From NCBI RefSeq assembly GCF_003076135.1, contig NZ_QDGZ01000007.1:1-64000 (forward strand): a stretch of DNA of 64,000 bases. The letters run 5' to 3'. How positions within the stretch are numbered: the stretch's first letter is position 1; each line of letters begins with the position of its first letter. The notes under the pieces were generated by a model. That model had not been told where the DNA came from, did no database searches, and worked only from the letters and a program-made list of their open reading frames with translations. This document shows positions 50,343 through 58,644 of the stretch, one piece after another. Origin of the DNA: Nocardioides gansuensis. Its GTDB lineage: Bacteria; Actinomycetota; Actinomycetes; Propionibacteriales; Nocardioidaceae. A program made the translations under genes and the position numbers.

Positions 50343-51761
50343 TCATCGGTCGAGCTCCCGGTAGGACCCGAGGGAGAAGGCGAGGAGGGACGGGCTCGGG
50401 TTGTCCATGAAGCACTCATCGAGGGATGCGTTGGTCGTGCCGACCAGGTTGACGGTGTCGGCATAGATGGTGCCGACGAACTCCGAGGTGCCGTTGGCCT
50501 TGAACACCTGTCCGTGCGGCGCCTCGGAGGTCAGGAAGAGGGCAGCGGCCAGTCGGTGGTTGGAGTTCAGCTTCACGTTGCCGCCCTCGATGACGATGAC
50601 CAGTGACCGTGAGGCGCACTGCGGGTCCGCCGCGCCCAGATTGGGCGACCGGGAGAACCCCGACACGTCGTTGAGGTCGACGGTCCCGCCCGGGTCGGAG
50701 GCGGCCAGGTCGAAGAACATCACGGCCTGGCCCTCGTCCGGACTGGTCCAGCCCGTCGACTCCGTCCAGTAGTTGCCCTGCGAGTGGGCGATCGTGCGGA
50801 GCTGGTCGAGCTGCGCCGGGGTCAGCGCGGGCGTGCGGATCCCGAACAGCTCGAAGAGCGTCTCGTCGTCGCGGATGAACGAGCCGTCCACGTCGTGTGC
50901 GCCATCGCCGTCCAGGTCACGGGGTGCGTAGTACTCCGCCCAGTCCGCACCCATCCGGGCGTCCCAGCAGTCGGTGCCTCCGAGGCTGCCGCCGAACCCG
51001 TCCTGGTCGTAGCGGTAGGCCGGGTTGCACGGCTGGGCCGTGACGTACTTCGGCGGCTGCCGGTGCACCGGCTTGTTGGTGCTCGGGCAGTACTGCCCGG
51101 TGCCGCTGGACTCGGTGATGATCTGCGAGGAGTGGACCGCAGCCGGAATGCCGTAGGCCGCGTCGATCCCCTGGGTGCTGATCTGCGCCCGGTTGTAGAC
51201 GCACCCCGTGGAGAAGATGCTCGCCCGCGAGACCGACGCCGCGCCACCGCCGCTGATGCTCCTGGCCACGATGCCCTGCGGTGTCTCGGTGCTCGCGACC
51301 TGCACGTCGGCGACGACGCTGCGGCTCGCGGCCCCCTCGGCGGTGCCGGTGGCGTGGATCCGGTAGACCCCGGGGTCGTTGGCCGGGAACGGCGCCACGG
51401 GCTCGATCCAGACGGCATATGCCTGGCCCGCCCGGCCCGGCACCTCGACCCGGGTGGGCGCCTGCTCGTTGCCCCACGGATTGGAGGGGCAGTGCGGGGA
51501 GCACTTCAGGCCCCGGACGCCTGAGCCCCGCAGGTAGGACATCGCCTGGGCGATGCCCGCGTCGGCGGCGTTGACCGCCGCGCCGGCCTGCTGGGCTCGC
51601 CAGGAGGACTGCAGGTTGTTGACGGTGAGTACGGCGATGGTCGTCGCCAGTGCGGTCACGACCGCCATCACCATCAGCGTGATCAGCATCGCCGAGCCGT
51701 GCTCGTCGCGGACCCTGGCCGTCGGGTGCAGCCGTCGGATGGTCCTCGGGGAGGCCGGCAT
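50343..51761 (-). CDS. pilX: PilX-like minor pilin with a calcium-type loop
   Basis: A 472-residue protein. The N terminus (VRDEHGSAMLITLMVMAVVT then ALATTIAVLTVNNLQSSWRA) is the PilX_N/GspK-like leader and helix, with a Gly-Ser cut expected near residue 22. The large outside part is Cys-rich (at least six Cys in about 90-270), Gly/Ser/Thr-rich and has the acidic loop DLDGDGAHD at 282-290, a calcium-binding pattern. Its end (NVKLNSNHRLAAALFLTSEA, VGTIYADTVNLVG) resembles beta-helical repeat sequences. ATG 51761 overlaps the pilW stop. Last gene of the fimT-pilV-pilW-pilX operon. Confidence 0.82.
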   Translation of the reverse strand: MPASPRTIRRLHPTARVRDEHGSAMLITLMVMAVVTALATTIAVLTVNNLQSSWRAQQAGAAVNAADAGIAQAMSYLRGSGVRGLKCSPHCPSNPWGNEQAPTRVEVPGRAGQAYAVWIEPVAPFPANDPGVYRIHATGTAEGAASRSVVADVQVASTETPQGIVARSISGGGAASVSRASIFSTGCVYNRAQISTQGIDAAYGIPAAVHSSQIITESSGTGQYCPSTNKPVHRQPPKYVTAQPCNPAYRYDQDGFGGSLGGTDCWDARMGADWAEYYAPRDLDGDGAHDVDGSFIRDDETLFELFGIRTPALTPAQLDQLRTIAHSQGNYWTESTGWTSPDEGQAVMFFDLAASDPGGTVDLNDVSGFSRSPNLGAADPQCASRSLVIVIEGGNVKLNSNHRLAAALFLTSEAPHGQVFKANGTSEFVGTIYADTVNLVGTTNASLDECFMDNPSPSLLAFSLGSYRELDR

Positions 51762-52417
51762 CAATCCACCGTCCGGTTCCGCAGGTCCACCTGGGTGTGG
51801 TAGCTCTGCTCGTGGATGTCGTCCGTGGCGGTGATCCACACCACCACGAGGTCGAGGTGGCGCAGCTCCGTCGCGGAGTCGGGCACGCCGTTGTCGTTGC
51901 CCGCCGACGCGTCGACCTCGCGCCACGTGGTAATGCCGTCCCCATCGGCGTCGTACTGCCAGGAGCTGCTGCGCAGGTCGATGCCGAAGTCGCTCACCGC
52001 TGCGGCGAGCACCGGCAGGGTCGTGGCAGTGCCCGAGGCGTCGTTGGCGGTGAGAGTCAGCTGCCGGCTGGTCGGCGTCCACCGGTAGGTGAGCACCTCC
52101 GGGTCGGCGGCACCGAGGTCCTGTCGGCCGTTGCCGTTGAAGTCGGTCCAGAAGGTGAGTGCGGTCCCTCCCCCGGTGGCGGGCGGCAGGGCCACGTGGA
52201 GCACTTCGGAGGCCTGCCGCAGCTCACGGGTGAAGCGCTCCATCGCGAGCCGGGTCTCCTCGCTCACGAGGGTCATCGACCGGGTCTGGTCCGTGACGCG
52301 GCTGGTGGACACGGCGAAGCCCAGCAGGACACTGCCGACGACGGCGAACAGTGCCATGGCGACCAGCACCTCGATGAGCGTCACCCCAGCGTCGCGCGGG
52401 CGGGTCTGCGTGCTCAT
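51761..52417 (-). CDS. pilW: PilW-like minor pilin with EF-hand-type loop
   Basis: A 218-residue minor pilin: prepilin site RDAG/VTLIEVLVAMALFAVVG (Gly11, Glu at +5). The head domain contains three acidic loops: DFNGNGRQD (92-100), DADGDGITTWRE (156-167), which fits the 12-residue EF-hand loop perfectly, and GNDNGVPDS (173-181). Overlaps pilV and pilX by four bases each. Calcium loops in pilus tip proteins such as PilY1 gate retraction; here the minor pilins themselves carry them. No PilY1 is seen. Confidence 0.85.
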   Translation of the reverse strand: MSTQTRPRDAGVTLIEVLVAMALFAVVGSVLLGFAVSTSRVTDQTRSMTLVSEETRLAMERFTRELRQASEVLHVALPPATGGGTALTFWTDFNGNGRQDLGAADPEVLTYRWTPTSRQLTLTANDASGTATTLPVLAAAVSDFGIDLRSSSWQYDADGDGITTWREVDASAGNDNGVPDSATELRHLDLVVVWITATDDIHEQSYHTQVDLRNRTVD

Positions 52418-54123
52418 CGCGCGTCCTCCGTCGAGCAGCTGACGGCGCCGATGGTCAGCGCCACGGCCGAAGCAGGGTCGAGGCCGTCCGCGGCGCCGGA
52501 CCGCACAGGCTGGGTCGCGATCGTCACCACGCCCGGCACGGACACCTCCGCGCGTCCCGCAGCCTGCTCGCTCCGGACGGTGCCCGACGTCGCCGACGAC
52601 CAGGCGGCCAGGTAGTCGGTGAGCGTGTGCCCACCGCCGACATCCGTCGTCATCGGCACGGCAGCGAGCGGGTCGGTCGTCTGCCCGGCGACAGGCTCCG
52701 CGACTACGACGTACTCGCTGCCGTTCCAGACCTCGACCACGGCCCGGAAGTCGTGCGTCGCGGTGCCCGAGGCCGCTGACGCGGTGCACCGTGCGCTCGC
52801 CTGCTCGAGCCGCACCCGGATCACGCCCTGCGGGGCGAACTCGGTCGGGAGGAGCACAATCGGCGCACTGCGGGTGACGGCGCAGGACTCCACGTTGCGA
52901 GCGGTGGCGTCATCGGCACTCTGCAGATAGCCGCTCGCGGTCAGCACGCCGGTCGGGGTGACCGCGCAACCGGCGAGCTGCGAGGGGTACGGGACCGCCG
53001 CCTCGTCGAGCCGTACGAGTGGGCCGGTGAGCCCGAGCCCCGGGCGGTAGTCCGTGGCTGTCGTGGCCGTCCCGAACTGCACGCCCGAGTTCGTCGACGC
53101 GTCTGTCACTCCTGCCTGGATCGGCGCGCCGCTGCTGCCGGCCCGGGGCAGCCCGCCCTCGGCGGAGACGGAGGCCGCGCCCAGCTGGCTCGGGCCCCAG
53201 CAGGCGTAGGAGCAGCCGAAGCCCGGGAGACCACCGGCCGGCGCGCTGGTCGGGGCAATGGCCTGCGTCGGCGGGGACTGGACGGTGCGAGACGCGCCGT
53301 CCTCCTGCTCGCCGGTGCCCAGGCCGCCGGTGACCGCAGTGGCGTTCCCCGTCACCGTGCTCACGGTGGACACCGTCCCGGCGACGTTGACCAGGCCGGC
53401 GGAAAGCGAGAGCGCCCGGCCGTCGGCGGTGACGGACCCGACATGCAGCGCCGTCGCCGTCGCCTCGGCGAGGATCCGACGCGGCGCACGCGGCTGGTCA
53501 GCGATCTGCGTGTACGTCGTCACGGGCCGCACCTTGCCCTGGTCACGGTGGACCACGGTGGCGGTGACTCCGATCTGCGACGAGGCAGGCAGGTGCCGGC
53601 CGTCCGTGCCGGTGTCGTAGCCCGCGCGCGGAGTGACGGCGGCAGGCGGGACCGCGGCGGAGAGGAACTGAGTGGCGATCACGACGACCAGCGAGCCGCG
53701 CTCGGAGTCCACGGAACGCACGGTCCGGTAGAAGGCACCGCTCGCCGGCTCGAACGAACACCTCGCGGAAGAGCCAGCCGCGACGTAGCCGGTCCACGAC
53801 GCGGCCGAGGCGCTCGCGGGCGCAGCGCATGCCGGCGCCGACGTCGGCGGGGCGAGGTCGGGGTAGTAGCGGTCGAGCACGTCGACGTGCGCGCCGGCCG
53901 ACGGGGCGACGTGGAAGGGCAGGTTGCGCATCAGCTCCAGCTCCGCCTGGGCGACGCCCTTGGAGAGGGTGACCGCGTTGGCCGTCCCGGTCGACCGGAT
54001 GCCCGCGACCAGCTGGGGCAGCATGGCGACCATGACCACGGTGGTGATGCCCAGGGCGACGATCACCTCGAGCAGCGTGAAGCCGGCGTCGCGAGGAGCA
54101 CGCGGGTCAGCTGAGCGCGACAC
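52414..54123 (-). CDS. pilV: PilV-like minor pilin, unusually large
   Basis: A 569-residue protein, far longer than usual PilV (150-200). Prepilin site RDAG/FTLLEVIVALGITTVVM (Gly14). The extracellular part is Ala/Thr/Ser/Val-rich with a dozen Cys (APACAAPAS, FGCSYACWGP, AGCAVTPTG) and looks like a beta-sandwich adhesin (EVWNGSEYVVVAEPV). GTG 54123 overlaps the end of fimT by 17 bases. Its size suggests a tip or side adhesin displayed by the pilus. Confidence 0.82.
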   Translation of the reverse strand: MSRSADPRAPRDAGFTLLEVIVALGITTVVMVAMLPQLVAGIRSTGTANAVTLSKGVAQAELELMRNLPFHVAPSAGAHVDVLDRYYPDLAPPTSAPACAAPASASAASWTGYVAAGSSARCSFEPASGAFYRTVRSVDSERGSLVVVIATQFLSAAVPPAAVTPRAGYDTGTDGRHLPASSQIGVTATVVHRDQGKVRPVTTYTQIADQPRAPRRILAEATATALHVGSVTADGRALSLSAGLVNVAGTVSTVSTVTGNATAVTGGLGTGEQEDGASRTVQSPPTQAIAPTSAPAGGLPGFGCSYACWGPSQLGAASVSAEGGLPRAGSSGAPIQAGVTDASTNSGVQFGTATTATDYRPGLGLTGPLVRLDEAAVPYPSQLAGCAVTPTGVLTASGYLQSADDATARNVESCAVTRSAPIVLLPTEFAPQGVIRVRLEQASARCTASAASGTATHDFRAVVEVWNGSEYVVVAEPVAGQTTDPLAAVPMTTDVGGGHTLTDYLAAWSSATSGTVRSEQAAGRAEVSVPGVVTIATQPVRSGAADGLDPASAVALTIGAVSCSTEDAR

Positions 54124-54601
54124 GGCCGGTCAGTCCTTCCACGGTCACGACGTACGTCTTGTCGCTGCCGGAGCGCACGATGTGCACCGCACCGGGCCAC
54201 GCTGTGCCGCGGGCATCGAACGTGACACCGGGCTGCGCCGTCGCAGAGCCCGTGAAGGTGGCCGAGGCGATACGCACCCGAGGTGACTGCGTGGCGACCG
54301 GCCCCTGCACGAGGATCTTGTCGGTGGCGTCGCAGCTGCCGCGGAAGATCGACCACTCACTGCGCGTGGTGTCGAACTGGACGCACGTGGCACGTCCCTC
54401 GGTCACCGCGCGCTGCTGCGCCTGGCGCAGGTAGACGGTGATCTCCTGAGCGGTCCCGGAGTGCTGGCGCGATGCCGCCCAGCTGTTCCAGCCGCTCACC
54501 GCGATGGTCATCATCAACGCCATCAGGCCCAGGGTCACGACGACCTCGACCAGCGTGTAGCCGGCGTCGCGGTCTGCGCGCGTCCGCGTGTGGTGGGTCA
54601 T
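54107..54601 (-). CDS. fimT: FimT/GspH-like minor pilin
   Basis: A 164-residue minor pilin. Prepilin site RDAG/YTLVEVVVTLGLMALMM (Gly14, Glu at +5), then the helix continuation TIAVSGWNSWAASRQHSGTA and a GspH-type beta head (ATCVQFDTTRSEWSIFRGSC). ATG 54601 has an AGGACAGG ribosome site and lies about 51 bases after the predicted start of a WhiG-type promoter. First gene of the minor pilin operon. Confidence 0.88.
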   Translation of the reverse strand: MTHHTRTRADRDAGYTLVEVVVTLGLMALMMTIAVSGWNSWAASRQHSGTAQEITVYLRQAQQRAVTEGRATCVQFDTTRSEWSIFRGSCDATDKILVQGPVATQSPRVRIASATFTGSATAQPGVTFDARGTAWPGAVHIVRSGSDKTYVVTVEGLTGRVALS

Positions 54602-54658
54602 CGATGGCCTGTCCTGTAGGCGGTCTGGGTGTCGACCGTCTCCGGCCTCGCGTAGTGA

Positions 54659-54685
54659 TTCGGCGCGGCGGGCCGTCGACTTGAG
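54659..54685 (-). promoter_or_regulatory. WhiG/FliA-type promoter of the minor pilin operon
   Basis: Minus strand: CTCAAG (54685-54680), 15 bases, GCCGAA (54664-54659). Start near 54652. Divergent from the pilA promoter, whose CTCAAG lies 45 bases away. Confidence 0.78.
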
Positions 54686-54729
54686 TCCCGGACCGGCACG
54701 AGTGGGTGCCGAAAAAAATTCGACGAGGC

Positions 54730-54756
54730 CTCAAGCCGAGGTTCCGGCCCGCCGAA
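54730..54756 (+). promoter_or_regulatory. WhiG/FliA-type promoter of pilA
   Basis: CTCAAG (54730-54735), 15 bases, GCCGAA (54751-54756). Start near 54763, giving an 83-base leader before ATG 54846. Confidence 0.8.
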
Positions 54757-54845
54757 CATCTGGGTGCAAGACGCGAGGACTCGCCACACGGTGCGACTCG
54801 ACCTCGCACCGCAACCACCCCACCACCACCCCAACGGAGACACCC

Positions 54846-55313
54846 ATGCTTGCCCGACTGAAGAAGTCCCTCGACAACAAGGACCAGGGCTTCACCCTGA
54901 TCGAGCTCCTCGTCGTCATCGTGATCATCGGCATCCTCGCCGCCATCGCCATCCCGCTCTTCCTGAGCCAGCGCGAGAAGGGCGTCGACGCCGGCGTCCA
55001 GTCCGACCTCAAGGGCCTGGCCACCGTGCAGGAGACCGTCTACACCGACACGCTGGCCTACTCGACCGTCGCCGCCGACCTGACGGCCGCCGGCTTCAAG
55101 CCGACCGCCGGCAACGTGATCGCTGTCGCCGTGAGCACCGACGGGTTCTGCCTGCGCGGCTACAACCCCAACGGCAGCAAGGACAGCGCGTCCAAGGCCT
55201 ACCTCTACGACTCGCTGGCCGGCGGCATGATCAAGACCGCCGGAAGCACGGGCGCCTGCTCCGGCACGCCCACCTTCACCACCGTCGCGGGTGCCGCTGC
55301 GGCGACTCCCTGA
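54846..55313 (+). CDS. pilA: Major type IV pilin PilA
   Basis: A 155-residue prepilin. A 15-residue basic leader (MLARLKKSLDNKDQG) is cut before FTLIELLVVIVIIGILAAIA, with the invariant Glu at +5. The head is short: DAGVQSDLKGLATVQETVYT, a Cys pair (Cys101 in DGFCLRGY and Cys139 in TGACSGTP) that probably forms the D-loop disulphide, and a Ala/Thr end. ATG 54846 follows ACGGAGAC. It is behind a strong WhiG-type promoter and is followed by a hairpin, as expected for the most expressed gene of the locus. Confidence 0.95.
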   Translation: MLARLKKSLDNKDQGFTLIELLVVIVIIGILAAIAIPLFLSQREKGVDAGVQSDLKGLATVQETVYTDTLAYSTVAADLTAAGFKPTAGNVIAVAVSTDGFCLRGYNPNGSKDSASKAYLYDSLAGGMIKTAGSTGACSGTPTFTTVAGAAAATP

Positions 55314-55333
55314 TCGGCTCGACCATCACTGAT

Positions 55334-55362
55334 GGGGTGGCACACCGCGGGTGTGCCACCCC
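55334..55362 (+). terminator. Hairpin after pilA (attenuator-like)
   Basis: Arms GGGGTGGCACACC (55334-55346) and GGTGTGCCACCCC (55350-55362), perfect 13-bp stem, three-base loop, 20 bases after the pilA stop. No T-run. The next gene begins 23 bases later with no promoter of its own visible, so partial read-through would give much pilin and little of the downstream products. Confidence 0.75.
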
Positions 55363-55384
55363 GTCGTACTCCCAGGAGCACACC

Positions 55385-55792
55385 GTGCGACACGCCTTCC
55401 TCCCCTCCCGGACGCTCGTCGCCTGGCTCGGAGCGACCGCGCTGGCGGTGCTCCTCCTCGTCGACGCCGGGTCGCTCGTCCTGACCCGCACGTCGACCCC
55501 GGACCGCGCCCGTGACGCCGGCCGGGCCGCGGCCCAGGCAGTCGAGGGACTGGCCCTGACCCAGCGCTCAGCCGTGGTGGCGTACGACGCCGCTGTGGCT
55601 GTCGCGGAAGACCATGCGCTGCACATCAGCACCGAGGACTTCCGGGTGTTCCCGGACGGCCACGTCCAGCTGACGGCCAGCCGCACCGCGCCGACCCTGC
55701 TGATGCACCGCCTGCCCCGTCTTGGCCGCTACGTCCGGGTCAGCACCACCGAGATCGTCGACCCCTCGCCCTACGGGAGCACCGCGCCATGA
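55385..55792 (+). CDS. Single-pass membrane protein following pilA
   Basis: A 135-residue protein. One N-terminal helix (LVAWLGATALAVLLLVDAGS), then an outside domain beginning DRARDAGRAAAQAVEGLALT and ending in strands (RVFPDGHVQLTASRTAPTLL, RYVRVSTTEIVDP), a layout like TadE-type or minor pilus-assembly factors. No prepilin cleavage motif. GTG 55385 has AGGAG upstream. It overlaps the next gene by four bases (ATGA). Function unknown; position suggests pilus biogenesis. Confidence 0.72.
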   Translation: MRHAFLPSRTLVAWLGATALAVLLLVDAGSLVLTRTSTPDRARDAGRAAAQAVEGLALTQRSAVVAYDAAVAVAEDHALHISTEDFRVFPDGHVQLTASRTAPTLLMHRLPRLGRYVRVSTTEIVDPSPYGSTAP

Positions 55793-56130
55793 CCAGCACT
55801 CTGGACCTGACCTACGACCTCATCTCCGTGACCCGCGCCGTCTTCGAGATCCTGCGGCCGGAGTCGCCGGCGACCTCGTCGGTCGAGTCACCGACTCCCA
55901 CGATCGTGCCGGTTCCGGTGAGCGCGCCCGCACCGGCGCCGCACCCCGCGGTCCCAGTCACCCCCGTGCCGGTGACCCGCTTGCCCGTCACCCCTCTGCC
56001 TGTCGCCCCAGCACCGGTCGCGCCGCCGCTCCCCACTGCTCCGGCTGCTCCTCCTCCGGTCGCCCGGTCCGGGGCACGCTCCGGCGACGCGCTGGCCATC
56101 CTCGACGAGATCGCCTTCCTCGATGAGTGA
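55789..56130 (+). CDS. Proline/valine-rich small protein
   Basis: A 113-residue protein: a short helical head (TLDLTYDLISVTRAVFEILR), a 55-residue Pro/Val/Ala-rich linker built from imperfect PVTP/PVAP repeats (about 35-90), and a short helical tail (SGDALAILDEIAFLDE). No signal peptide or membrane helix. It overlaps the gene before it (ATGA) and the gene after it by eight bases, so it is translated as part of the operon. It could be a flexible linker or tether; no known family. Confidence 0.65.
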   Translation: MTSTLDLTYDLISVTRAVFEILRPESPATSSVESPTPTIVPVPVSAPAPAPHPAVPVTPVPVTRLPVTPLPVAPAPVAPPLPTAPAAPPPVARSGARSGDALAILDEIAFLDE

Positions 56131-57775
56131 CCGTCGCTGGACGGCGCGCCTCGTCCTGGTCGCGGCCTGCGTGTCCCTGGTCCTCGTGCCGGCGCCTTCG
56201 GGGGCCGCCTCGCCGGCCGGTGCCCCTCCCGGCGCCGGAGTCCCCACAGCGCGGCCGGGCGCCGCGGACGCGTCAGGTCGCGACTCCGCCCTCGATGTGC
56301 AGCGCCGACTCCTCGAGACGGGCGCCGCCCACTCCCGCGCTGCACTCCGGCTGGACGCGCTGCGACAGCACCTCGCCGACCTCACCGGGCTGGTCGACCG
56401 CGCGACCGCCGAGGCGGACCGGGCAGCGGCCGCCGTCGACACCTCCCCCGGACTCCTCGATGCCGTGGGTTCGTGGGCGAGTGGCGATGAGCAGCTCGAC
56501 CGGGCCCACGAGGCGATGGACGAGGCGCAGCACCTGCGACAGCTCGCCGAGATCGCCACGGGTGGCCTCGCCCGCGCCAAGGAGGAGGTCCGGGCCGCGG
56601 CCCGCGAGCACCGCCGGGCGCGTGCCGCTGCCGAGCGGCTCGAGCAGTCGGCCGCAGCCCGCGCGTCGGCACGCCTGGCGCAGGGGTGGTCGACGCTGGC
56701 ACCGGGCTACCGCGCGTCCAGCCCCGAGCAGGACGAGCGCAACCGGCGCACGCTCGCCGCCTGGCACAGCCAGCTCGAGACCATGGGTGCGGCCGGGGTC
56801 GCACCTCCCTCGGCCGACGCCCTCGCAGCCCGGCGGCTCGACGGCGACCTGCGGCCGGCGCACGACGCCGTGGGACGGGTCATCCCGGGGGTGGCCCTCG
56901 CCCGGGGCCGTCGCGGGGACACGTTCACGGTGGTTCCCGACGTGACGGTGCGAGCTGTCTCGACCGCGCTCTCCAGGCTCGGCGTGGTGACCGGCTCCCC
57001 CGGCGCCAGCTGTGTGGAGTTCGTCCGCGAGGTGTGGGCCACCGCTCAGGTCGACGTCCCCGCCGACAGCCAGGACCTGTGGCAGTCCCTGACGGCGGCG
57101 GCCGAGCGGCAGGTCGTCGTGGGCGACGTGGTCTTCTTCCGGCGCCAGGGCGGACTCGGCATCGGCCTCTCGGTCGCACCGCGCCTCGTGGTCGCGTTCG
57201 ACCCGACGGCGGCCGAGGTCGCGGTCGAGAAGGTCTTACCCTCCGATCTCCTGGCAGTGCGCCGCGTGACGCTGCCGGCCGACCGCGGCGCGCGCGTGGC
57301 CGCCGTACCCGACGTCGTCGCACGCGGCTGCTCGCCCGCTCCCACCGGGGCCCCCGCCATCGGCGGGATCACCCGCGACGGGTGGTCGCTGCCCGTCGCC
57401 GACGGCAGCTTCTCGTTCTCCGCCGACTTCGGAGACGCAGGTTCTCTGTGGTCGAGCGGCAGTCACACCGGCCAGGACTTCGCCGCTCCGCTGGGTACGC
57501 CGGTCACGGCGGCCGCCGCGGGCACGGTCACGGTCGAGAAGGTGGGCTGGGCCGGGCAGCTCGTCCGGATCGACCACGGTGACGGAGTGGAGACGTGGTA
57601 TGCCCACATGTCGCTGGTGAGTGTGGCCACGGGCGACCTGGTGGACGCAGGCACCGTCGTCGGTGCCGTGGGCAGCGAGGGCAACAGCACCGGGCCGCAC
57701 CTCCATTTCGAGGTGCGCCGCGACGGCGTACCCGTCGACCCGATGGTGGTCCTGACCGGCGCGTCCTCCCGCTGA
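56123..57775 (+). CDS. Secreted peptidoglycan hydrolase: coiled coil, NlpC/P60-like, M23 peptidase
   Basis: A 550-residue exported protein. Signal peptide RLVLVAACVSLVLVPAPSGA; long coiled coil (about 50-190, for example HSRAALRLDALRQHLADLTG); an NlpC/P60-like domain (about 290-400) with SCVEFVREVW (Cys) and VVGDVVFFRRQGGLGIGLSV, where the catalytic His of the usual HVGIY is replaced; and a complete M23/LytM domain with SHTGQDFAAP, WYAHMS and HLHFEV. ATG 56123 overlaps the previous stop. It may open the wall for pilus passage, as M23 proteins do elsewhere, with the first domain only binding. Confidence 0.88.
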   Translation: MSDRRWTARLVLVAACVSLVLVPAPSGAASPAGAPPGAGVPTARPGAADASGRDSALDVQRRLLETGAAHSRAALRLDALRQHLADLTGLVDRATAEADRAAAAVDTSPGLLDAVGSWASGDEQLDRAHEAMDEAQHLRQLAEIATGGLARAKEEVRAAAREHRRARAAAERLEQSAAARASARLAQGWSTLAPGYRASSPEQDERNRRTLAAWHSQLETMGAAGVAPPSADALAARRLDGDLRPAHDAVGRVIPGVALARGRRGDTFTVVPDVTVRAVSTALSRLGVVTGSPGASCVEFVREVWATAQVDVPADSQDLWQSLTAAAERQVVVGDVVFFRRQGGLGIGLSVAPRLVVAFDPTAAEVAVEKVLPSDLLAVRRVTLPADRGARVAAVPDVVARGCSPAPTGAPAIGGITRDGWSLPVADGSFSFSADFGDAGSLWSSGSHTGQDFAAPLGTPVTAAAAGTVTVEKVGWAGQLVRIDHGDGVETWYAHMSLVSVATGDLVDAGTVVGAVGSEGNSTGPHLHFEVRRDGVPVDPMVVLTGASSR

Positions 57776-57877
57776 CCCCCTCTGACTGGAGACATCGCCG
57801 CCCACGACGACCCGGTTGTGCATGATCGGTGGAGGGTTCGGGCACAGTAGGGGTGCACCTGACTCGGGAGGGCGCCC

Positions 57878-58606
57878 ATGAGCGACACCGCCGTGGCCCA
57901 GCTCTGGGCCGACTACCGCGAGACGCGCGACGAGGACCTGCGCAACCGCCTCGTCGTGCAGTACTCCCCCCTCGTGAAGTTCGTGGCCGGCCGCGTCCGG
58001 TCAGGTCTGCCGTCGAGCGTGGACCAGTCCGACCTGATCTCCGACGGGGTGTTCGGCCTCATCGACGCGATCGAGCGCTTCGAACCCGAACGCGGGCTGC
58101 AGTTCCAGACGTTCGCGGTCCCTCGCATCCGGGGCGCGATCATCGATGGTCTGCGCTCGATGGACTGGGTGCCGCGATCCGTGCGGTCGCAGGTGCGGGA
58201 GGTGACCCACGCGCAGGCTGCGCTGGAGGCACGTCTGGGCCGGGCCGCTGACGACGCGGAGGTGGCTGAGGAGGTCGGCATGTCGCGGAGAGAGCTGCGC
58301 GATCTCTACTCCAAGGTGTCGTTCACGAGCGTGGCGAGCTTCGACGAGACCGGCCTCACCGACGACCTCGCGGGCGAGGCACTGGAGGCCCCCGAGGACG
58401 AGGACACCCGCCGGGTGCTGCGAACGGCGATCGCGGGGCTCCGCGAGCGCGACCAGGTCATCCTCGCCCTCTACTACTTCGAGGGACTCACCCTCGGCGA
58501 GATCGGCACCGTGCTGGGTGTCACCGAGTCGCGGGTCAGCCAGCTGCACACGCGCGCCACCCTGGCCCTGCGTGGCCACCTCACCGCGCTGGACGTGGTG
58601 GCCTAG
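57878..58606 (+). CDS. whiG: WhiG/FliA-family sigma factor
   Basis: A 242-residue sigma-28-class factor. Region 2: QYSPLVKFVAGRVRSGLPSS, SDLISDGVFGLIDAIERFEP and RIRGAIIDGLRSMDWVPRSV, the IRGAxxDxLRxxDWxPRS run diagnostic of WhiG/FliA. Region 3 follows and region 4 has YYFEGLTLGEIGTVLGVTES then RVSQLHTRATLALR. ATG 57878 follows GGGAGGGC. In Streptomyces WhiG starts sporulation; in flagellates FliA serves late flagellar genes. No flagellar or sporulation gene is seen here, while eight matching promoters surround the pilus genes, so it is best read as the pilus sigma. Its own promoter looks sigma-70-like. Confidence 0.9.
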   Translation: MSDTAVAQLWADYRETRDEDLRNRLVVQYSPLVKFVAGRVRSGLPSSVDQSDLISDGVFGLIDAIERFEPERGLQFQTFAVPRIRGAIIDGLRSMDWVPRSVRSQVREVTHAQAALEARLGRAADDAEVAEEVGMSRRELRDLYSKVSFTSVASFDETGLTDDLAGEALEAPEDEDTRRVLRTAIAGLRERDQVILALYYFEGLTLGEIGTVLGVTESRVSQLHTRATLALRGHLTALDVVA

Positions 58607-58644
58607 CCGTTCCTGCCCGATCCATGCAGGATGTCGGGGCATCC

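Noticed and set aside
55910..56060. Tandem-repeat DNA in the Pro/Val-rich gene as a mobile or slipped repeat
   Set aside because: Units are short and imperfect at the DNA level; they reflect biased protein composition rather than a true tandem repeat.
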